A stretch of DNA of 64,000 nt, from positions 3,337-67,336 of the forward strand of contig CAZUGQ010000015.1 in assembly GCA_964620125.1 (NCBI GenBank), given 5' to 3'. Each line of letters starts with the position of its first letter. The stretch's first letter is position 1. Of the stretch, positions 54,609 to 63,761 are shown piece after piece. Under the pieces are notes generated by a model, which did no database searches, was not told where the DNA came from, and saw only the letters and a program-made list of their open reading frames with translations. This stretch comes from OLB6 sp964620125. Lineage in GTDB: Bacteria > Bacteroidota > Ignavibacteria > Kapaibacteriales > Kapaibacteriaceae. The translations under genes and the position numbers were made by a program.

Positions 54609-55571
54609 TTACAGTGCCTCCAGGAGTTTACTGATTGAGTTTGTATTGGACGCCAGTTGTGCTTCGATTGGAAGCACAAAGAAAGAAACGCCTGCCCTTT
54701 CGAATAGCTCATGCGCATGCGGAAGTTTCACAACGTCCTTCTGTGTTGTAACCACTCCAGCCCGTGCACCACGGGCGCGGGCGATGACGTTTTCCACCTC
54801 CTGCTTGGTGTACCAGTGATGATCTGGATACTGCACCGAGTCAACCACAACTGCGCCACACGCTCTTGCACTCCTGATGAATCGCTCTGGGTTGGCAATA
54901 CCACACATACACACAACCCTCTGCCCTTCCAGCTCGGGCATGGCTGCCATCATGCGCACACGTGCAACGATGGCGTCAGGCCTGCAGTAGCCTCGAACTT
55001 CTTCTTCAGAAACATCGTCCATTGCCAGCACAACCGATGCTCGCAGCAATGACTGTGTAGGCTCTCGAAGCCGACCGATAGGCAGCAACCGCTGATCGGA
55101 GAGTGTTGGTCTATCAACCAACACCACATCAACGTCACGATGCAAGGCTCGGTGTTGGAAACCATCATCAACAACGATGATGTTGCACGGAAGGTGTCCC
55201 GCTGCATACACGGCACCCTCCGCCTTATACTCATGCACTACAACAGGCACACTTAAGACGTGCGCATGGAGATACGCTTCATCACCAGCGTCGCGCACAC
55301 TCGATCGGATCCCTTTACCATCGTGTACCACAACCAGACCGCGAGAGGCACGGCGATACCCTCGAAGCACCACTGCCGGACGGTATCCAAGATCCTGAAG
55401 CAATCGCACAAACATTTGCACAACGGGCGTCTTCCCCGTACCGCCAACACTCAGGTTACCAACGGAGATCACTGGCCTAGTAACATGAACAACAGGCTTC
55501 TTGCCTAGGTCATACCCTTTGTTCCTCCTTTCCACCAGCGCGCCATATATGGCACTCATCCAGCCGATCAT
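54609..55571 (-). CDS. lpxK: Tetraacyldisaccharide 4'-kinase
   Basis: 320 residues. N-terminal VISVGNLSVGGTGKTPVVQM carries the P-loop, followed by AVVLRGYRR, DAGDEAYL, IIVVDDGFQHRALHRDVDVV and RLLPIGRLREP. It phosphorylates the lipid A precursor at the inner membrane. Its ATG overlaps the DUF374 gene stop by four bases (ATGA). Confidence 0.95.
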   Translation of the reverse strand: MIGWMSAIYGALVERRNKGYDLGKKPVVHVTRPVISVGNLSVGGTGKTPVVQMFVRLLQDLGYRPAVVLRGYRRASRGLVVVHDGKGIRSSVRDAGDEAYLHAHVLSVPVVVHEYKAEGAVYAAGHLPCNIIVVDDGFQHRALHRDVDVVLVDRPTLSDQRLLPIGRLREPTQSLLRASVVLAMDDVSEEEVRGYCRPDAIVARVRMMAAMPELEGQRVVCMCGIANPERFIRSARACGAVVVDSVQYPDHHWYTKQEVENVIARARGARAGVVTTQKDVVKLPHAHELFERAGVSFFVLPIEAQLASNTNSISKLLEAL

Positions 55572-56185
55572 GATCCCTCCCGAGAACCCCTGACTGCCGG
55601 ACCAAGCAGGGATTGCAGTTGTTCCACCATGGTGGTGATCTGCTCCCTACTGCTGTCCTTCGGGACAATAAGTGGCTCACTTACGTGAACGTCAATTCGT
55701 GAAAACGGCAACGGCACCGCAAAAGCATCCCACGATCTCCGGAATCTTGTGCACCATTGAATGTGTACCACTACGGCATACACTGGCACACCTGCACGAT
55801 GAGCTGCAACAACCGCTCCCGGCTTACACACACCAGCTGGACCGCGCGGACCATCCGGCGTAACCAGGACAACGCCTTGCTTAGCCCCCTTCACTAACTC
55901 TTCCAATGCTTCCGACCCACCGTGTGATGATGAACCGCGCACAACGCTGTATCCCCATGCTTCGAGCAGCGCTGCCAGATACGAACCATCCTTACTTTTA
56001 CTCACAATGGCAGTTGGGGGGGGGATTGATGTACGTCTGCGGAACACGTACCACACAGGCAACATGATGCCATGCCAGAACGCAACAACACATGGGTGAT
56101 TTGGCAGGGGGCTTTGGCAACGTATTCGCCACGTGGATGCCCACAGTCGTACCACCATCACCCCAATACGACTTGCTACACTCAT
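55568..56185 (-). CDS. DUF374-family lysophospholipid acyltransferase-like protein
   Basis: About 205 residues from ATG 56185, which avoids overlap with lpxB; ATG 56215 is an alternative. The acyltransferase H-x4-D-like region is FWHGIMLPVWYV, followed by SKSKDGSYLAALLEAWGY, VRGSSSHGGSEALEELVK, VTPDGPRGPAGVCKPGAVVA, the DUF374 signature. It is probably a lipid A or phospholipid acyltransferase acting with lpxK and lpxB, between which it lies. Two AGGGGGCT-family octamers are inside. Confidence 0.85.
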   Translation of the reverse strand: MSVASRIGVMVVRLWASTWRIRCQSPLPNHPCVVAFWHGIMLPVWYVFRRRTSIPPPTAIVSKSKDGSYLAALLEAWGYSVVRGSSSHGGSEALEELVKGAKQGVVLVTPDGPRGPAGVCKPGAVVAAHRAGVPVYAVVVHIQWCTRFRRSWDAFAVPLPFSRIDVHVSEPLIVPKDSSREQITTMVEQLQSLLGPAVRGSREGS

Positions 56186-56195
56186 ATTGAGTAGA

Positions 56196-57308
56196 TCATG
56201 ATCTTGAACGTGCATATCTGTCTGCGATGACCTCTGCAGCACGATCTGCCGGCAGCGGCAAATCAGGCAGCATACCCAACAGCTCTCTAACCTGGTTAGA
56301 TGCCTCTGCAAGCTCACGTCGGCGTTCTTCATTCATAAGCAGATCTGCAGCCTCCGCCACAAGTGCACGTGCCGTTGCCTGATGCTGCAAATACTCATGA
56401 ACAACGGTGCGATCGAGGAGTACGTTCATCATGGTTACGTGACGAAGCGTTATCACACGCTTGGCGATGGCGTAGTTCAGCGATGATGTTCGGTAGAATG
56501 TTGCAAACGGTACACCAAACAGTGCAGCTTCCAACGTGGAAGTTCCTGCCTTGATGAGGCCGGCACTACTGGAAAGCAATGCCTGATGAGCATCGGCAAC
56601 AATCGTGGCTCCACACTCCTCCAGTGGAGCAAGGTCACTACGAGAAAGGGAGCGTGCCTGCGGAACACGGATGTCGACTGCCGATTGCATCACCTGAGGT
56701 AATCTCTGCATCACATCGCGGAGAAGGGGTACATGAGCTCGTAATTCCTGACGGCGCGAACCAGGCATGAGCACCAACGTGTTTGGTTGTGGAGACGCTG
56801 CCGCCTGAACTACGTCAACATGCATAGGGTGCCCAACCCACACTGCACGTATCCCCACGTTCCGAAAAAACTGCTCCTCGAAAGGAAATACCACCAGCAG
56901 CACATCCACAACCTCTGCCAAGTGGCGTGCCCTGTTCTTTCCCCATGCCCAAAGCTGAGGAGCTATGTACCATGCAACGGGAATTCTTCTGGCCTTGGCG
57001 GCTGCAGCCACTCGAAGGTTGAAGCCCGGGTAGTCAACCGGAAGAAAAAGGTCGGGCTTACGACTGTCCAGCAACGCAACCGTTCGCGTGATGAGGTTCC
57101 GAAAGTACCCAATACGTTTACCCACTTCCCAGAAGCCCGATACCGCCAGATCTCGCAGATGTGCGATAGAGCGCAGGCCTTCCATTTCCATGGACGGCCC
57201 ACCAAAACCTTCGAACACAACCTCCGGCACTCTTCTGCGCAGTGCCGCCATTAGGCGTGCAGCGTGGCGGTCGGCAGAAGGATCGCCCGCCGTGATCAGA
57301 ATGCGCAT
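56196..57308 (-). CDS. lpxB: Lipid-A-disaccharide synthase
   Basis: 370 residues. Family sequences: ILITAGDPSADRHAARLMAA at the N-terminus, FEGFGGPSMEMEG, LFLPVDYPGFNLRVAAAAKA, WYIAPQLWAWGKNRARHLAE, VWVGHPMHVD, LVLMPGSRRQELRAHVPLL, LIKAGTSTLEAALFGVPF. It joins UDP-diacylglucosamine and lipid X. Divergent from the T9SS protein gene at 57362, with a 53-base spacer. Confidence 0.96.
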   Translation of the reverse strand: MRILITAGDPSADRHAARLMAALRRRVPEVVFEGFGGPSMEMEGLRSIAHLRDLAVSGFWEVGKRIGYFRNLITRTVALLDSRKPDLFLPVDYPGFNLRVAAAAKARRIPVAWYIAPQLWAWGKNRARHLAEVVDVLLVVFPFEEQFFRNVGIRAVWVGHPMHVDVVQAAASPQPNTLVLMPGSRRQELRAHVPLLRDVMQRLPQVMQSAVDIRVPQARSLSRSDLAPLEECGATIVADAHQALLSSSAGLIKAGTSTLEAALFGVPFATFYRTSSLNYAIAKRVITLRHVTMMNVLLDRTVVHEYLQHQATARALVAEAADLLMNEERRRELAEASNQVRELLGMLPDLPLPADRAAEVIADRYARSRS

Positions 57309-57361
57309 GGTGCAAATCTGGCTATATTGGTGCCATTCTGAACAAAACTGTGGAGCCTAGA

Positions 57362-58060
57362 ATGCTTCGAACGCTGTTAATCATCGTTCTTGCAATACTG
57401 ATAGCCATTCCTTCGATTGCTGGGCCTACCATTCGGGTAGTACCTCGCATCAAGTCGGTTGACGTCGACGGTCAAACCGAAGTCAGCGTCAAGCGCATGC
57501 CCGAGGGTGGCCTCTTCGTACTTACGGTGAACAAAGGTCAGGACGTGCGTCACTACGACATTCAGTGGTATCGCAATGGTGAACCCCTTGTTGGCGAAGT
57601 AGGTCAGGAGCTGCGGTACCCCATTGCCAGCAAGGATTTGGAAGGCACGTACTCCGTAAAGATGTCCAGCCCCTGTGCAACCGTTATGAGCAAGCCCATG
57701 CAGGTGATCATCGAGCCTCGAACCTTCCAGTTGAACACGGAGATGGGAGGGGGCGATGGCGTTGCGGGGCGCACCCATGAGACGGAAGCGGCCGAGATCG
57801 TTTTGCATGACTGCAAGCCCAACCCAGTGACTGACCGCACGCTCATTTCCTTCGAAACAACAACTTCGGTTCCTGTTGTTCTCAAGGTTGTGGATTTGAA
57901 TGGCAATGTGATTGCCACGTTGGTGAACGACGTCGTGTCGGCCGGGAACCACAGCGTAGAGTTCAACACTCGCGAGCACAATATGGCCAGTGAGCTGTAC
58001 TACTACGTTCTAAGTGCACCGGGCTTCACTGCTACTAGGCCGTTGATGTTGGTGAAGTAA
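57362..58060 (+). CDS. Small T9SS-exported protein with Ig-like domain
   Basis: 232 residues from ATG 57362 (GGAG seven bases upstream). Signal peptide MLRTLLIIVLAILIAIPSIA, then an Ig-like domain (HYDIQWYRNGEPLVGEVGQ, LEGTYSVKMSSPCATVMSK), then a T9SS sorting domain: HDCKPNPVTDRTLISFETT, VVDLNGNVIATLVNDVVSAG, ELYYYVLSAPGFTATRPLML. Secreted or surface-attached by T9SS; function unknown. Confidence 0.85.
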   Translation: MLRTLLIIVLAILIAIPSIAGPTIRVVPRIKSVDVDGQTEVSVKRMPEGGLFVLTVNKGQDVRHYDIQWYRNGEPLVGEVGQELRYPIASKDLEGTYSVKMSSPCATVMSKPMQVIIEPRTFQLNTEMGGGDGVAGRTHETEAAEIVLHDCKPNPVTDRTLISFETTTSVPVVLKVVDLNGNVIATLVNDVVSAGNHSVEFNTREHNMASELYYYVLSAPGFTATRPLMLVK

Positions 58061-58102
58061 CACGACATAAACACCCATCACGACATTCCACCAACCACAC
58101 GT

Positions 58103-59088
58103 ATGAGCTCGTTAACGACCATCACTGGCGATGACGAGGTGTGTTTTGTGGGAGAGCATGTACAGGGAGCCCACCGACGTACGCGCAGGTCGATTGTACT
58201 CCCATGGAGCAAGGCCGGTGTGATCGGCGGAGATTCCTCTTTGGTAGATCCCGCTTGTTATCGCAAGGGCACATACCGTTCGGTTGTTATCGGATTGTTG
58301 TGTGCGGTGATCCTCGTTTCTGGATGTGCGCAGGAATCGGACACTCCGCCTGTTGATCCTGAACGTCCACTATCCATCCGTGATAGCATTGTGTTGGAGC
58401 GACCTCATGGATGCAAGGGGTTGGTTGACGAGTGTGGAGGTGTGGAGATCACCTTTCCAGTTTTCGGAGATGGCGAAGGCAACACTGCTCTTGTGTTAAA
58501 CCGTGCCATACGTGCATTCTTCGTCGATCAGATTGGTGGCAGTGCCGAGTCAAAGGGTACACCAGGCGAACCTGATTCGTTGTTACATCCACCAAGCATC
58601 ATTGATGCCGCTCGGTTGCTCCTTGCCGACTTTGCCGAGTTTCAGGAGCAGTTTCCGATGAGTTCTCAGGTGTGGACCGTACAGGGCTCGGCCAGTGTAG
58701 TGGCGCGCGACACCATCACATGTGTGCGCATGGACGCCTTCGTTTACCTAGGGGGTGCACATCCCAACTCTACAACCTCGTTTGTAACCGTGCACAACAG
58801 ATCTGGCCGGATACTTACATACAAAGACGTTGTGAAGAACGTTGATGAATTGATCGACGCAGCCGAAGCCGCGTGTCGTCNNNNNNNNNNTACGAGATGT
58901 CGCCCAACGACGACTATGGATCCCTTGGTTTCTGGTTTCCGAACAACACCTTTGCCTTACCCGAAAACATCGGCTTCACGCCAGACAGCCTGATACTGTA
59001 CTACAACGCTTTTGAGATTGCCCCCTACGCTATGGGACCAACCGAGATCAAGCTGTCGAGGAAGGTTGGGGCGGGGCGTGGGAAGTAG
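58103..59088 (+). CDS. DUF3298-type lipoprotein, split by an assembly gap
   Basis: The gene reads to 58880, meets ten Ns, then resumes in a different frame at 58891 and ends at 59088, so the gap length is not the true number of bases. Possible lipoprotein signal VVIGLLCAVILVSGC about 60 residues in; the true start may therefore be later than the ATG at 58103. The body (ARDTITCVRMDAFVYLGGAH) and the C-terminus (SLILYYNAFEIAPYAMGPTE) are the DUF4163/DUF3298 pattern seen in RsiV-like and lysozyme-binding proteins. Function unknown. Confidence 0.75.
58881..58890. other. Assembly gap (10 N)
   Basis: Ten undetermined bases inside the DUF3298-type gene. The reading frame differs on the two sides, so the real gap size is unknown. 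Confidence 0.99.
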
Positions 59089-59107
59089 GGCTGCGGGGTA
59101 GGGTGAC

Positions 59108-59169
59108 GTACCGGGACAAGAGGTGTCCCGGTACTGGTAGCGGTACCGGGACACCTCTTGTCCCGGTAC
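59108..59169. repeat. Nested palindrome: two 27-base arms, each itself palindromic
   Basis: Arm 59108-59134 and arm 59143-59169 are exact reverse complements with an 8-base spacer (TGGTAGCG). Each arm is also a hairpin: GTACCGGGACA and TGTCCCGGTAC around a 5-base loop. It can fold as one long 27-bp stem or two 11-bp hairpins. It sits 20 bases after the DUF3298 gene stop and next to the tRNA-Asn terminator. The form resembles REP/REPIN elements or a double terminator; there is no T-run. Confidence 0.9.
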
Positions 59170-59185
59170 CTGTCATCCCGATTTC

Positions 59186-59226
59186 CCAAAAAAGAATAAC
59201 CCCATGTCATCCATGGGGTTATTCTT
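59186..59226 (-). terminator. Rho-independent terminator of tRNA-Asn
   Basis: On the minus strand AAGAATAACCCCATG, loop GATGA, CATGGGGTTATTCTT, then TTTTTT. A perfect 15-bp stem with a T-run directly after the tRNA 3' end. Confidence 0.95.
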
Positions 59227-59228
59227 CG

Positions 59229-59302
59229 CTCCGCAGCAGGGACTTGAACCCCGGACCCTCTGATTAACAGTCAGATGCTCTAACCAGCTGAGCTACTGCG
59301 GA
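59229..59302 (-). tRNA. tRNA-Asn (anticodon GTT)
   Basis: 74 bases with a 7-bp acceptor stem (TCCGCAG/CTGCGGA), D-arm GCTCAGCTGGTTAGAGC, anticodon stem TCTGA/TCAGA around CTGTTAA (anticodon GTT at 59266-59268) and T-arm with GGTTCAAGTCC. Discriminator G. CCA is not encoded. A terminator follows immediately. Confidence 0.97.
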
Positions 59303-59442
59303 ATTTGAAGGGCGAAAATACGAAGATTCCGCACTCCTCCTACGGTCCTCCACTCTCCTGTTCTACACTCCTACACATTAGTTTTCGCCTACGTCCTGCC
59401 ACACCGCTACCGAATCACAAGCCCAATTCTAATTGCCCCGCT

Positions 59443-60171
59443 GTGCTCTCCACAGAAGCTGTTGTTCTGCATAGCCGACGCTACGGCGATACATCGCGTA
59501 TCGTGGTGCTGTTCACCGCTAGCCTAGGTAAGATGAACGTGCTTGCCAAAGGGGCACGTACCCCCAAAAGCAGCTTCGGCAGCGCCCTTGAACCGCTCTC
59601 AATCGCTCACGTCCACGTATACCATCGGCCTCAGCGCGACCTTCACACTATCGGTAAGGCCGAGCTCATTCACTCCTGGAAGTCGCTCACATCCTCCCTT
59701 GAACACCTGGAAGCAGCTCTGGCAGTGTGCCGCACGGTAATGAAATCGGTGCCTGCCGAAGTGCATGCACCAGATGTGTACAAGGTTCTGAAAGGGGCTT
59801 TGCTTTCGCTGGATACAACCGATCCCTCGTTTGCCTATCAACGAGGTGTGTACGCTCGCCTGCAACTAGCAGATGTACTTGGCTTTGGAGCTCGGTTTGC
59901 AGCACATGCGGTTTCACCCTCCACACCGATGGACACAACTCCCCCTCCCACCCACGAATCACACACTACATACACGGCCAACTCAGCATCATACCTATAC
60001 ATCAGTCTAGAAGATGGTTTGCCTACACAGTCCGGTGGCTACCAACTGAGTCGCTCGGCATACAACCTTCTTGCCCAAGCCCCCTACGGCTTAACGGTTC
60101 CAGCACAGGATAAGGTTGAGGTGGAAGCCTTTCTGGCACACTACTTCGCAGAACATCTAGGAAGAGGATGA
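59443..60171 (+). CDS. recO: DNA repair protein RecO
   Basis: 242 residues from GTG 59443, where the family start (STEAVVLHSRRYGDTSRIVV) begins; the longer upstream frame crosses non-protein-like sequence. OB-fold N-terminal domain (LFTASLGKMNVLAKGART, SSFGSALEPLSIAHVHVYHR), then a helical C-terminal domain. The zinc-finger Cys of many RecO proteins are absent, replaced by a Thr/Pro/His-rich linker (STPMDTTPPPTHESHTTYTA). RecO loads RecA at gaps with RecR; recF is in the same window. Confidence 0.88.
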   Translation: MLSTEAVVLHSRRYGDTSRIVVLFTASLGKMNVLAKGARTPKSSFGSALEPLSIAHVHVYHRPQRDLHTIGKAELIHSWKSLTSSLEHLEAALAVCRTVMKSVPAEVHAPDVYKVLKGALLSLDTTDPSFAYQRGVYARLQLADVLGFGARFAAHAVSPSTPMDTTPPPTHESHTTYTANSASYLYISLEDGLPTQSGGYQLSRSAYNLLAQAPYGLTVPAQDKVEVEAFLAHYFAEHLGRG

Positions 60172-60248
60172 TGCACCGTCCTGCTGCCAACACACAAGCA
60201 CACCTTCTCGGCAGCGATGTTCTGTACATTCTGCCTCCTGCCATCAAC

Positions 60249-60256
60249 TAACTTTG
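60249..60256 (+). promoter_or_regulatory. TAnnTTTG box just upstream of the CNNM/CorC gene
   Basis: TAACTTTG lies 5 bases before the ATG at 60261, fitting the Bacteroidota -7 consensus; the transcript would be nearly leaderless. Confidence 0.4.
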
Positions 60257-60260
60257 CGGC

Positions 60261-61589
60261 ATGCTCGGGAACATCGCCCTAACATTCTTCTTTGTCTTCC
60301 TGAATGCCTTCTTTGTAGCCGCAGAGTTTGCAATCGTTAAGGTGCGGGCTTCACAGATCGACCTGAAGGTTCGTGAGGGAGATGTACTCGCTACGGTGGC
60401 ACGCCATATTCTTGCCAACCTAGATGCATACTTAAGTGCTTGCCAACTGGGCATCACTCTTGCCTCGCTAGCTCTGGGCTGGATTGGAGAACCTGTTGTT
60501 GCAGGAATCGTGGCCGACGTTGCCGGCTGGTTTGGCGTAAGCGTTCAGGAGGGCTTTCTCCATACGGTAAGTGTGGTCATTGCCTTCAGCATCATCACGG
60601 TGCTTCATATCGTGATTGGTGAGATAGCACCAAAAACGCTTGCAATCCGGCGCTCCGAAGGTGTAACACTCGCAGTCTCCCTCCCACTGCGAGGCTTCTT
60701 CATCGTCTTTAAGCCGTTTATCTCCGCCCTGAACTGGATGAGCATCGGCCTGCTCAAACTGATGGGCATTCAACCAGCACCAGAACACGATGTGCATTCG
60801 CCAGACGAGTTGCGCTACCTTATCGCACAAAGCAGCGAGCAGGGTGCCCTGGAAATCAGCGAACGCGAGCTCATAGAAAACGTCTTTGAATTCACCGAAA
60901 CTACGGCTGGCCAGGTGATGGTGCCTAGGTCTAAAATCGTGGCGTTGGACATTAACCAAAGCATCGACAAGATGCTGGATCTGGTGATGGAAGAAGGATA
61001 CTCACGCCTACCGGTTTATCGAGGTACGATCAACGACATCGTGGGCATCGTGTATGCCAAGGACCTGATAACGCTTATGCATCATAAGGACCTAATCATC
61101 ATCCAGGACATTTTGCATGAAGCATACTTCGTGCAAGAGGATGTGATGCTGCGCCAGTTGCTGCGCGACATGCAGATGCGTAAAGTGCACATGGCCATCG
61201 TGCTGGATGAGTTCGGAGGTACGGCAGGGTTGGTAACGATGGAAAACATCATCGAAGAGCTGGTGGGCAATATTCAGGATGAGTATGACGACGAAGCTCC
61301 TCTCGTTGCCGCTCAGTCCGTGGATACCTGGGAACTTGATGCAAGCATACACGTGCACGAGGCCAATGAAATTCTTCCTAAGCCCCTACCCTACGATGGC
61401 GACTACGAAACGGTGGGCGGCCTTATCAATAGCGTGGCTGGCCGTATCCCTGCCGTTGGCGATGCAGTGTCGTTAGATGACTATGCGGTAACCGTGCTTG
61501 CCGGCACGGCACGCCGCGTGGAGCGTGTTCGATTCACACTGAAAGGGGCTTTCAATACGCAGGCTGAAAGCCCATCTGATTCCAGATAA
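60261..61589 (+). CDS. CNNM/CorC-family (hemolysin C-like) membrane protein
   Basis: 442 residues. N-terminal DUF21/CNNM membrane domain with about four helices (IALTFFFVFLNAFFVAAEFA, ITVLHIVIGEIAPKTLAIR), two CBS domains (~205-330, with QVMVPRSKIVALDINQS and MAIVLDEFGGTAGLVTMENI) and a C-terminal CorC_HlyC domain (DYETVGGLINSVAGRIPAVG). Members are implicated in Mg or Co export. Its 3' end overlaps the convergent prolyl oligopeptidase gene by 38 bases. Confidence 0.92.
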   Translation: MLGNIALTFFFVFLNAFFVAAEFAIVKVRASQIDLKVREGDVLATVARHILANLDAYLSACQLGITLASLALGWIGEPVVAGIVADVAGWFGVSVQEGFLHTVSVVIAFSIITVLHIVIGEIAPKTLAIRRSEGVTLAVSLPLRGFFIVFKPFISALNWMSIGLLKLMGIQPAPEHDVHSPDELRYLIAQSSEQGALEISERELIENVFEFTETTAGQVMVPRSKIVALDINQSIDKMLDLVMEEGYSRLPVYRGTINDIVGIVYAKDLITLMHHKDLIIIQDILHEAYFVQEDVMLRQLLRDMQMRKVHMAIVLDEFGGTAGLVTMENIIEELVGNIQDEYDDEAPLVAAQSVDTWELDASIHVHEANEILPKPLPYDGDYETVGGLINSVAGRIPAVGDAVSLDDYAVTVLAGTARRVERVRFTLKGAFNTQAESPSDSR

Positions 61590-63726
61590 ATGCATACTTG
61601 TCCGTGATGTTGTCCAATGCCTTCTGCCTGTTTACGGCACCATGACCTGACCGCACTTCTACCCGTAACAACATGGGTCGAACACCTGAATAGGTCGTCT
61701 GCAGTGCCGCTGCAAACTTGAATGAGTGGGCTGGCACCACGCGATCATCATGATCGCTGGTCATCACCATCGTACTTGGGTACTCCACACCTGGCTTTAT
61801 GTTGTGATAGGGCGAATATCTACGGAGATAGACAAAATCTTCGGGCTTGTCTGGATTACCATAATCGGTTGTCCAATATCGGCCAACGGTAAACAGGTGA
61901 TACCGCAACATGTCCAGTACGCCAACTTCGGGAACAGCAACACGAAAAAGGTCTGGACGCTGCGTAATCACTGCACCAACTAACAGTCCTCCGTTTGATC
62001 GGCCATTGAGAGCCAGGAATTGCTTTGATGTGTAGTTGTTGGCTATAAGCCACTCCGCTGCGGCAATACAGTCGTCAAATACGTTCTGCTTCTTCTCCTT
62101 GCGCCCAGCATCATGCCACTTCTCACCGTATTCGCCACCTCCGCGCAGATTGGGTATGGCAATCACGCCACCCTGCTCAAGCCAAGGAATGTAGCTAGCC
62201 GTAAACCCTGGACCATACGTGATGCCAAAACCTCCGTATCCATACACCAGCGTTGGCGCGGTACCGTTCAGCTTCAGGCCCTTCTTATGCAAAACAAACA
62301 TTGGCAGTCGAGTTCCATCCTTGCTAGTAACCCATACCTGCTTTTCTTCGAACTGTGATGGTTTGAAGGGTGGCGTTATGGCGAAATACGCGGTGCTGGT
62401 GTTTCGCACAACGTCATATTCATAAACGGTGGTTGGTGTTAGAAAAGAACTGTACGAGTAATAGAGTACAGTGTCTTCGGGAAACCCCCAGAACCCTCCG
62501 GCATTACCTGAACCTGGGAGTAACACGTCACCGAGATGTTTGCCTGACGGATCATAGATGGAAATGTGGTCATGCACATCACGCATTCGTGTTACGAAGA
62601 TGCGTCCTCCACCCCACGACATGGCACTGATTGGTTCTTCCGTTTCCTGCACTATCGTTTCCATGCGGGCCTCGCCAAGAGGATCCACAATGCGTACTAC
62701 TTGTTCGTTTGGCGCGTTTAGGCTTGTGGTACCGTACAACATGCCATCATGGTAGAATGCAGGCCAGAAACCGTCGTTTGGTTGATCATAAACCTTCACA
62801 AAGTCTCCCGGCGTGTTCCATTCCCCCCCCTCGCCAACAAACTTGACAAATACTCGGTTGCCTTTACTTCCTTCGTCCATCTCGTAGCGGATCAGGTATG
62901 GGCATCGTTCAAGCGAATACACACCTACAGACATACGCGGTCTATCCGGGTCACGGAACACGATGGCATCGGAACTCTGCGGCGTACCTAGCTGATGGTA
63001 ACAGCAGTATTCACCTTCGTTGAGAGCTGTCAGGCTCATCTCATTGCCTGCAGGGAGATCGTACCGGTCATAAAAGAAGCCGTTTCCAAACCAATTCACT
63101 CCTCCATTTTTTACTCCGATGATTACTTCATCCAGCATTCGCCCCGTTGTTAGCTCCATCACGTGAATGGTACGCCAGTCAGAGCCAGCCTGAGTTTTGC
63201 CGAAGGCTAGGTATTTGCAATCCCTGCTTTCTGTTGCAAAGGCTAGGGCAATGGTGCCGTCGTCTGAAAACGTATTGGGATCAAGGAGCACGCGGGGCTG
63301 CGCATCGGATGGACCTTTTACCATGAGAACGCTGTGATTCCGGATGCCATCATTCTCGTAGTAAAAGGTGTATCCTGCTCTGCGCCAGGGTGAGCTGATG
63401 CTGCGGAAGGTACTTACCTCCTTCACTCGTGCGGCAAGTTGTGCGCGAAAGGGAATGCGCGAAAGGAAGTCGTCTGCACACTTCTTCTGAGCCGCCACCC
63501 AGCTTACTACGTCGGGATCATTGTCATCCTCCAGCCACCGAAACGGATCGGGTATTGCAACGCCGTGGAGGGTGTCTACAATGTTTTCGATGCGCGTTGG
63601 CGGGTAGGTTACTGGCTGAGCTTTGACAGGAGTATTCACAAGCACTGTAGTGGTAATGACGAAGAGCAAAATCGCGTTAATGAATTTGAATGGTCGGTTG
63701 ACCAAACAGCAGGACGCATGTTCCAT
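61552..63726 (-). CDS. Prolyl oligopeptidase (S9A), secreted
   Basis: 724 residues from ATG 63726. Signal-like N-terminus (FINAILLFVITTTVLVNTPV). Seven-bladed propeller domain (PPTRIENIVDTLHGVAIPDP, FRWLEDDNDPDVVSWVAAQ) then an alpha/beta hydrolase domain: catalytic Ser in LALNGRSNGGLLVGAVITQR, Asp in MTSDHDDRVVPAHSFKF and His in VRSGHGAVNR. It cleaves short peptides after proline, probably in the periplasm, and could feed the proline dehydrogenase at 45060-45965. Confidence 0.95.
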   Translation of the reverse strand: MEHASCCLVNRPFKFINAILLFVITTTVLVNTPVKAQPVTYPPTRIENIVDTLHGVAIPDPFRWLEDDNDPDVVSWVAAQKKCADDFLSRIPFRAQLAARVKEVSTFRSISSPWRRAGYTFYYENDGIRNHSVLMVKGPSDAQPRVLLDPNTFSDDGTIALAFATESRDCKYLAFGKTQAGSDWRTIHVMELTTGRMLDEVIIGVKNGGVNWFGNGFFYDRYDLPAGNEMSLTALNEGEYCCYHQLGTPQSSDAIVFRDPDRPRMSVGVYSLERCPYLIRYEMDEGSKGNRVFVKFVGEGGEWNTPGDFVKVYDQPNDGFWPAFYHDGMLYGTTSLNAPNEQVVRIVDPLGEARMETIVQETEEPISAMSWGGGRIFVTRMRDVHDHISIYDPSGKHLGDVLLPGSGNAGGFWGFPEDTVLYYSYSSFLTPTTVYEYDVVRNTSTAYFAITPPFKPSQFEEKQVWVTSKDGTRLPMFVLHKKGLKLNGTAPTLVYGYGGFGITYGPGFTASYIPWLEQGGVIAIPNLRGGGEYGEKWHDAGRKEKKQNVFDDCIAAAEWLIANNYTSKQFLALNGRSNGGLLVGAVITQRPDLFRVAVPEVGVLDMLRYHLFTVGRYWTTDYGNPDKPEDFVYLRRYSPYHNIKPGVEYPSTMVMTSDHDDRVVPAHSFKFAAALQTTYSGVRPMLLRVEVRSGHGAVNRQKALDNITDKYAFIWNQMGFQPAY

Positions 63727-63761
63727 AGATCGACGCCTCTTACGGGTACTGGCGATACGCT

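Larger units (their letters stand above)
4478..60085. repeat. Dispersed octamer AGGGGGCT / AGCCCCCT, 26 copies
   Basis: Read by eye. As AGGGGGCT on the plus strand at 4478, 6137, 9124, 15969, 22272, 23452, 27235, 33784, 36450, 45038, 49239, 51563 and 56106; as AGCCCCCT at 11027, 16325, 25631, 29293, 31828, 36190, 42438, 44620, 50147, 51488, 53650, 55883 and 60078. Frequent extension is CAGGGGGCTNNGG. Sites are inside genes in different frames and in spacers. Variants with four G (AAGGGGCTT) are also common. Function unknown. Confidence 0.85.
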
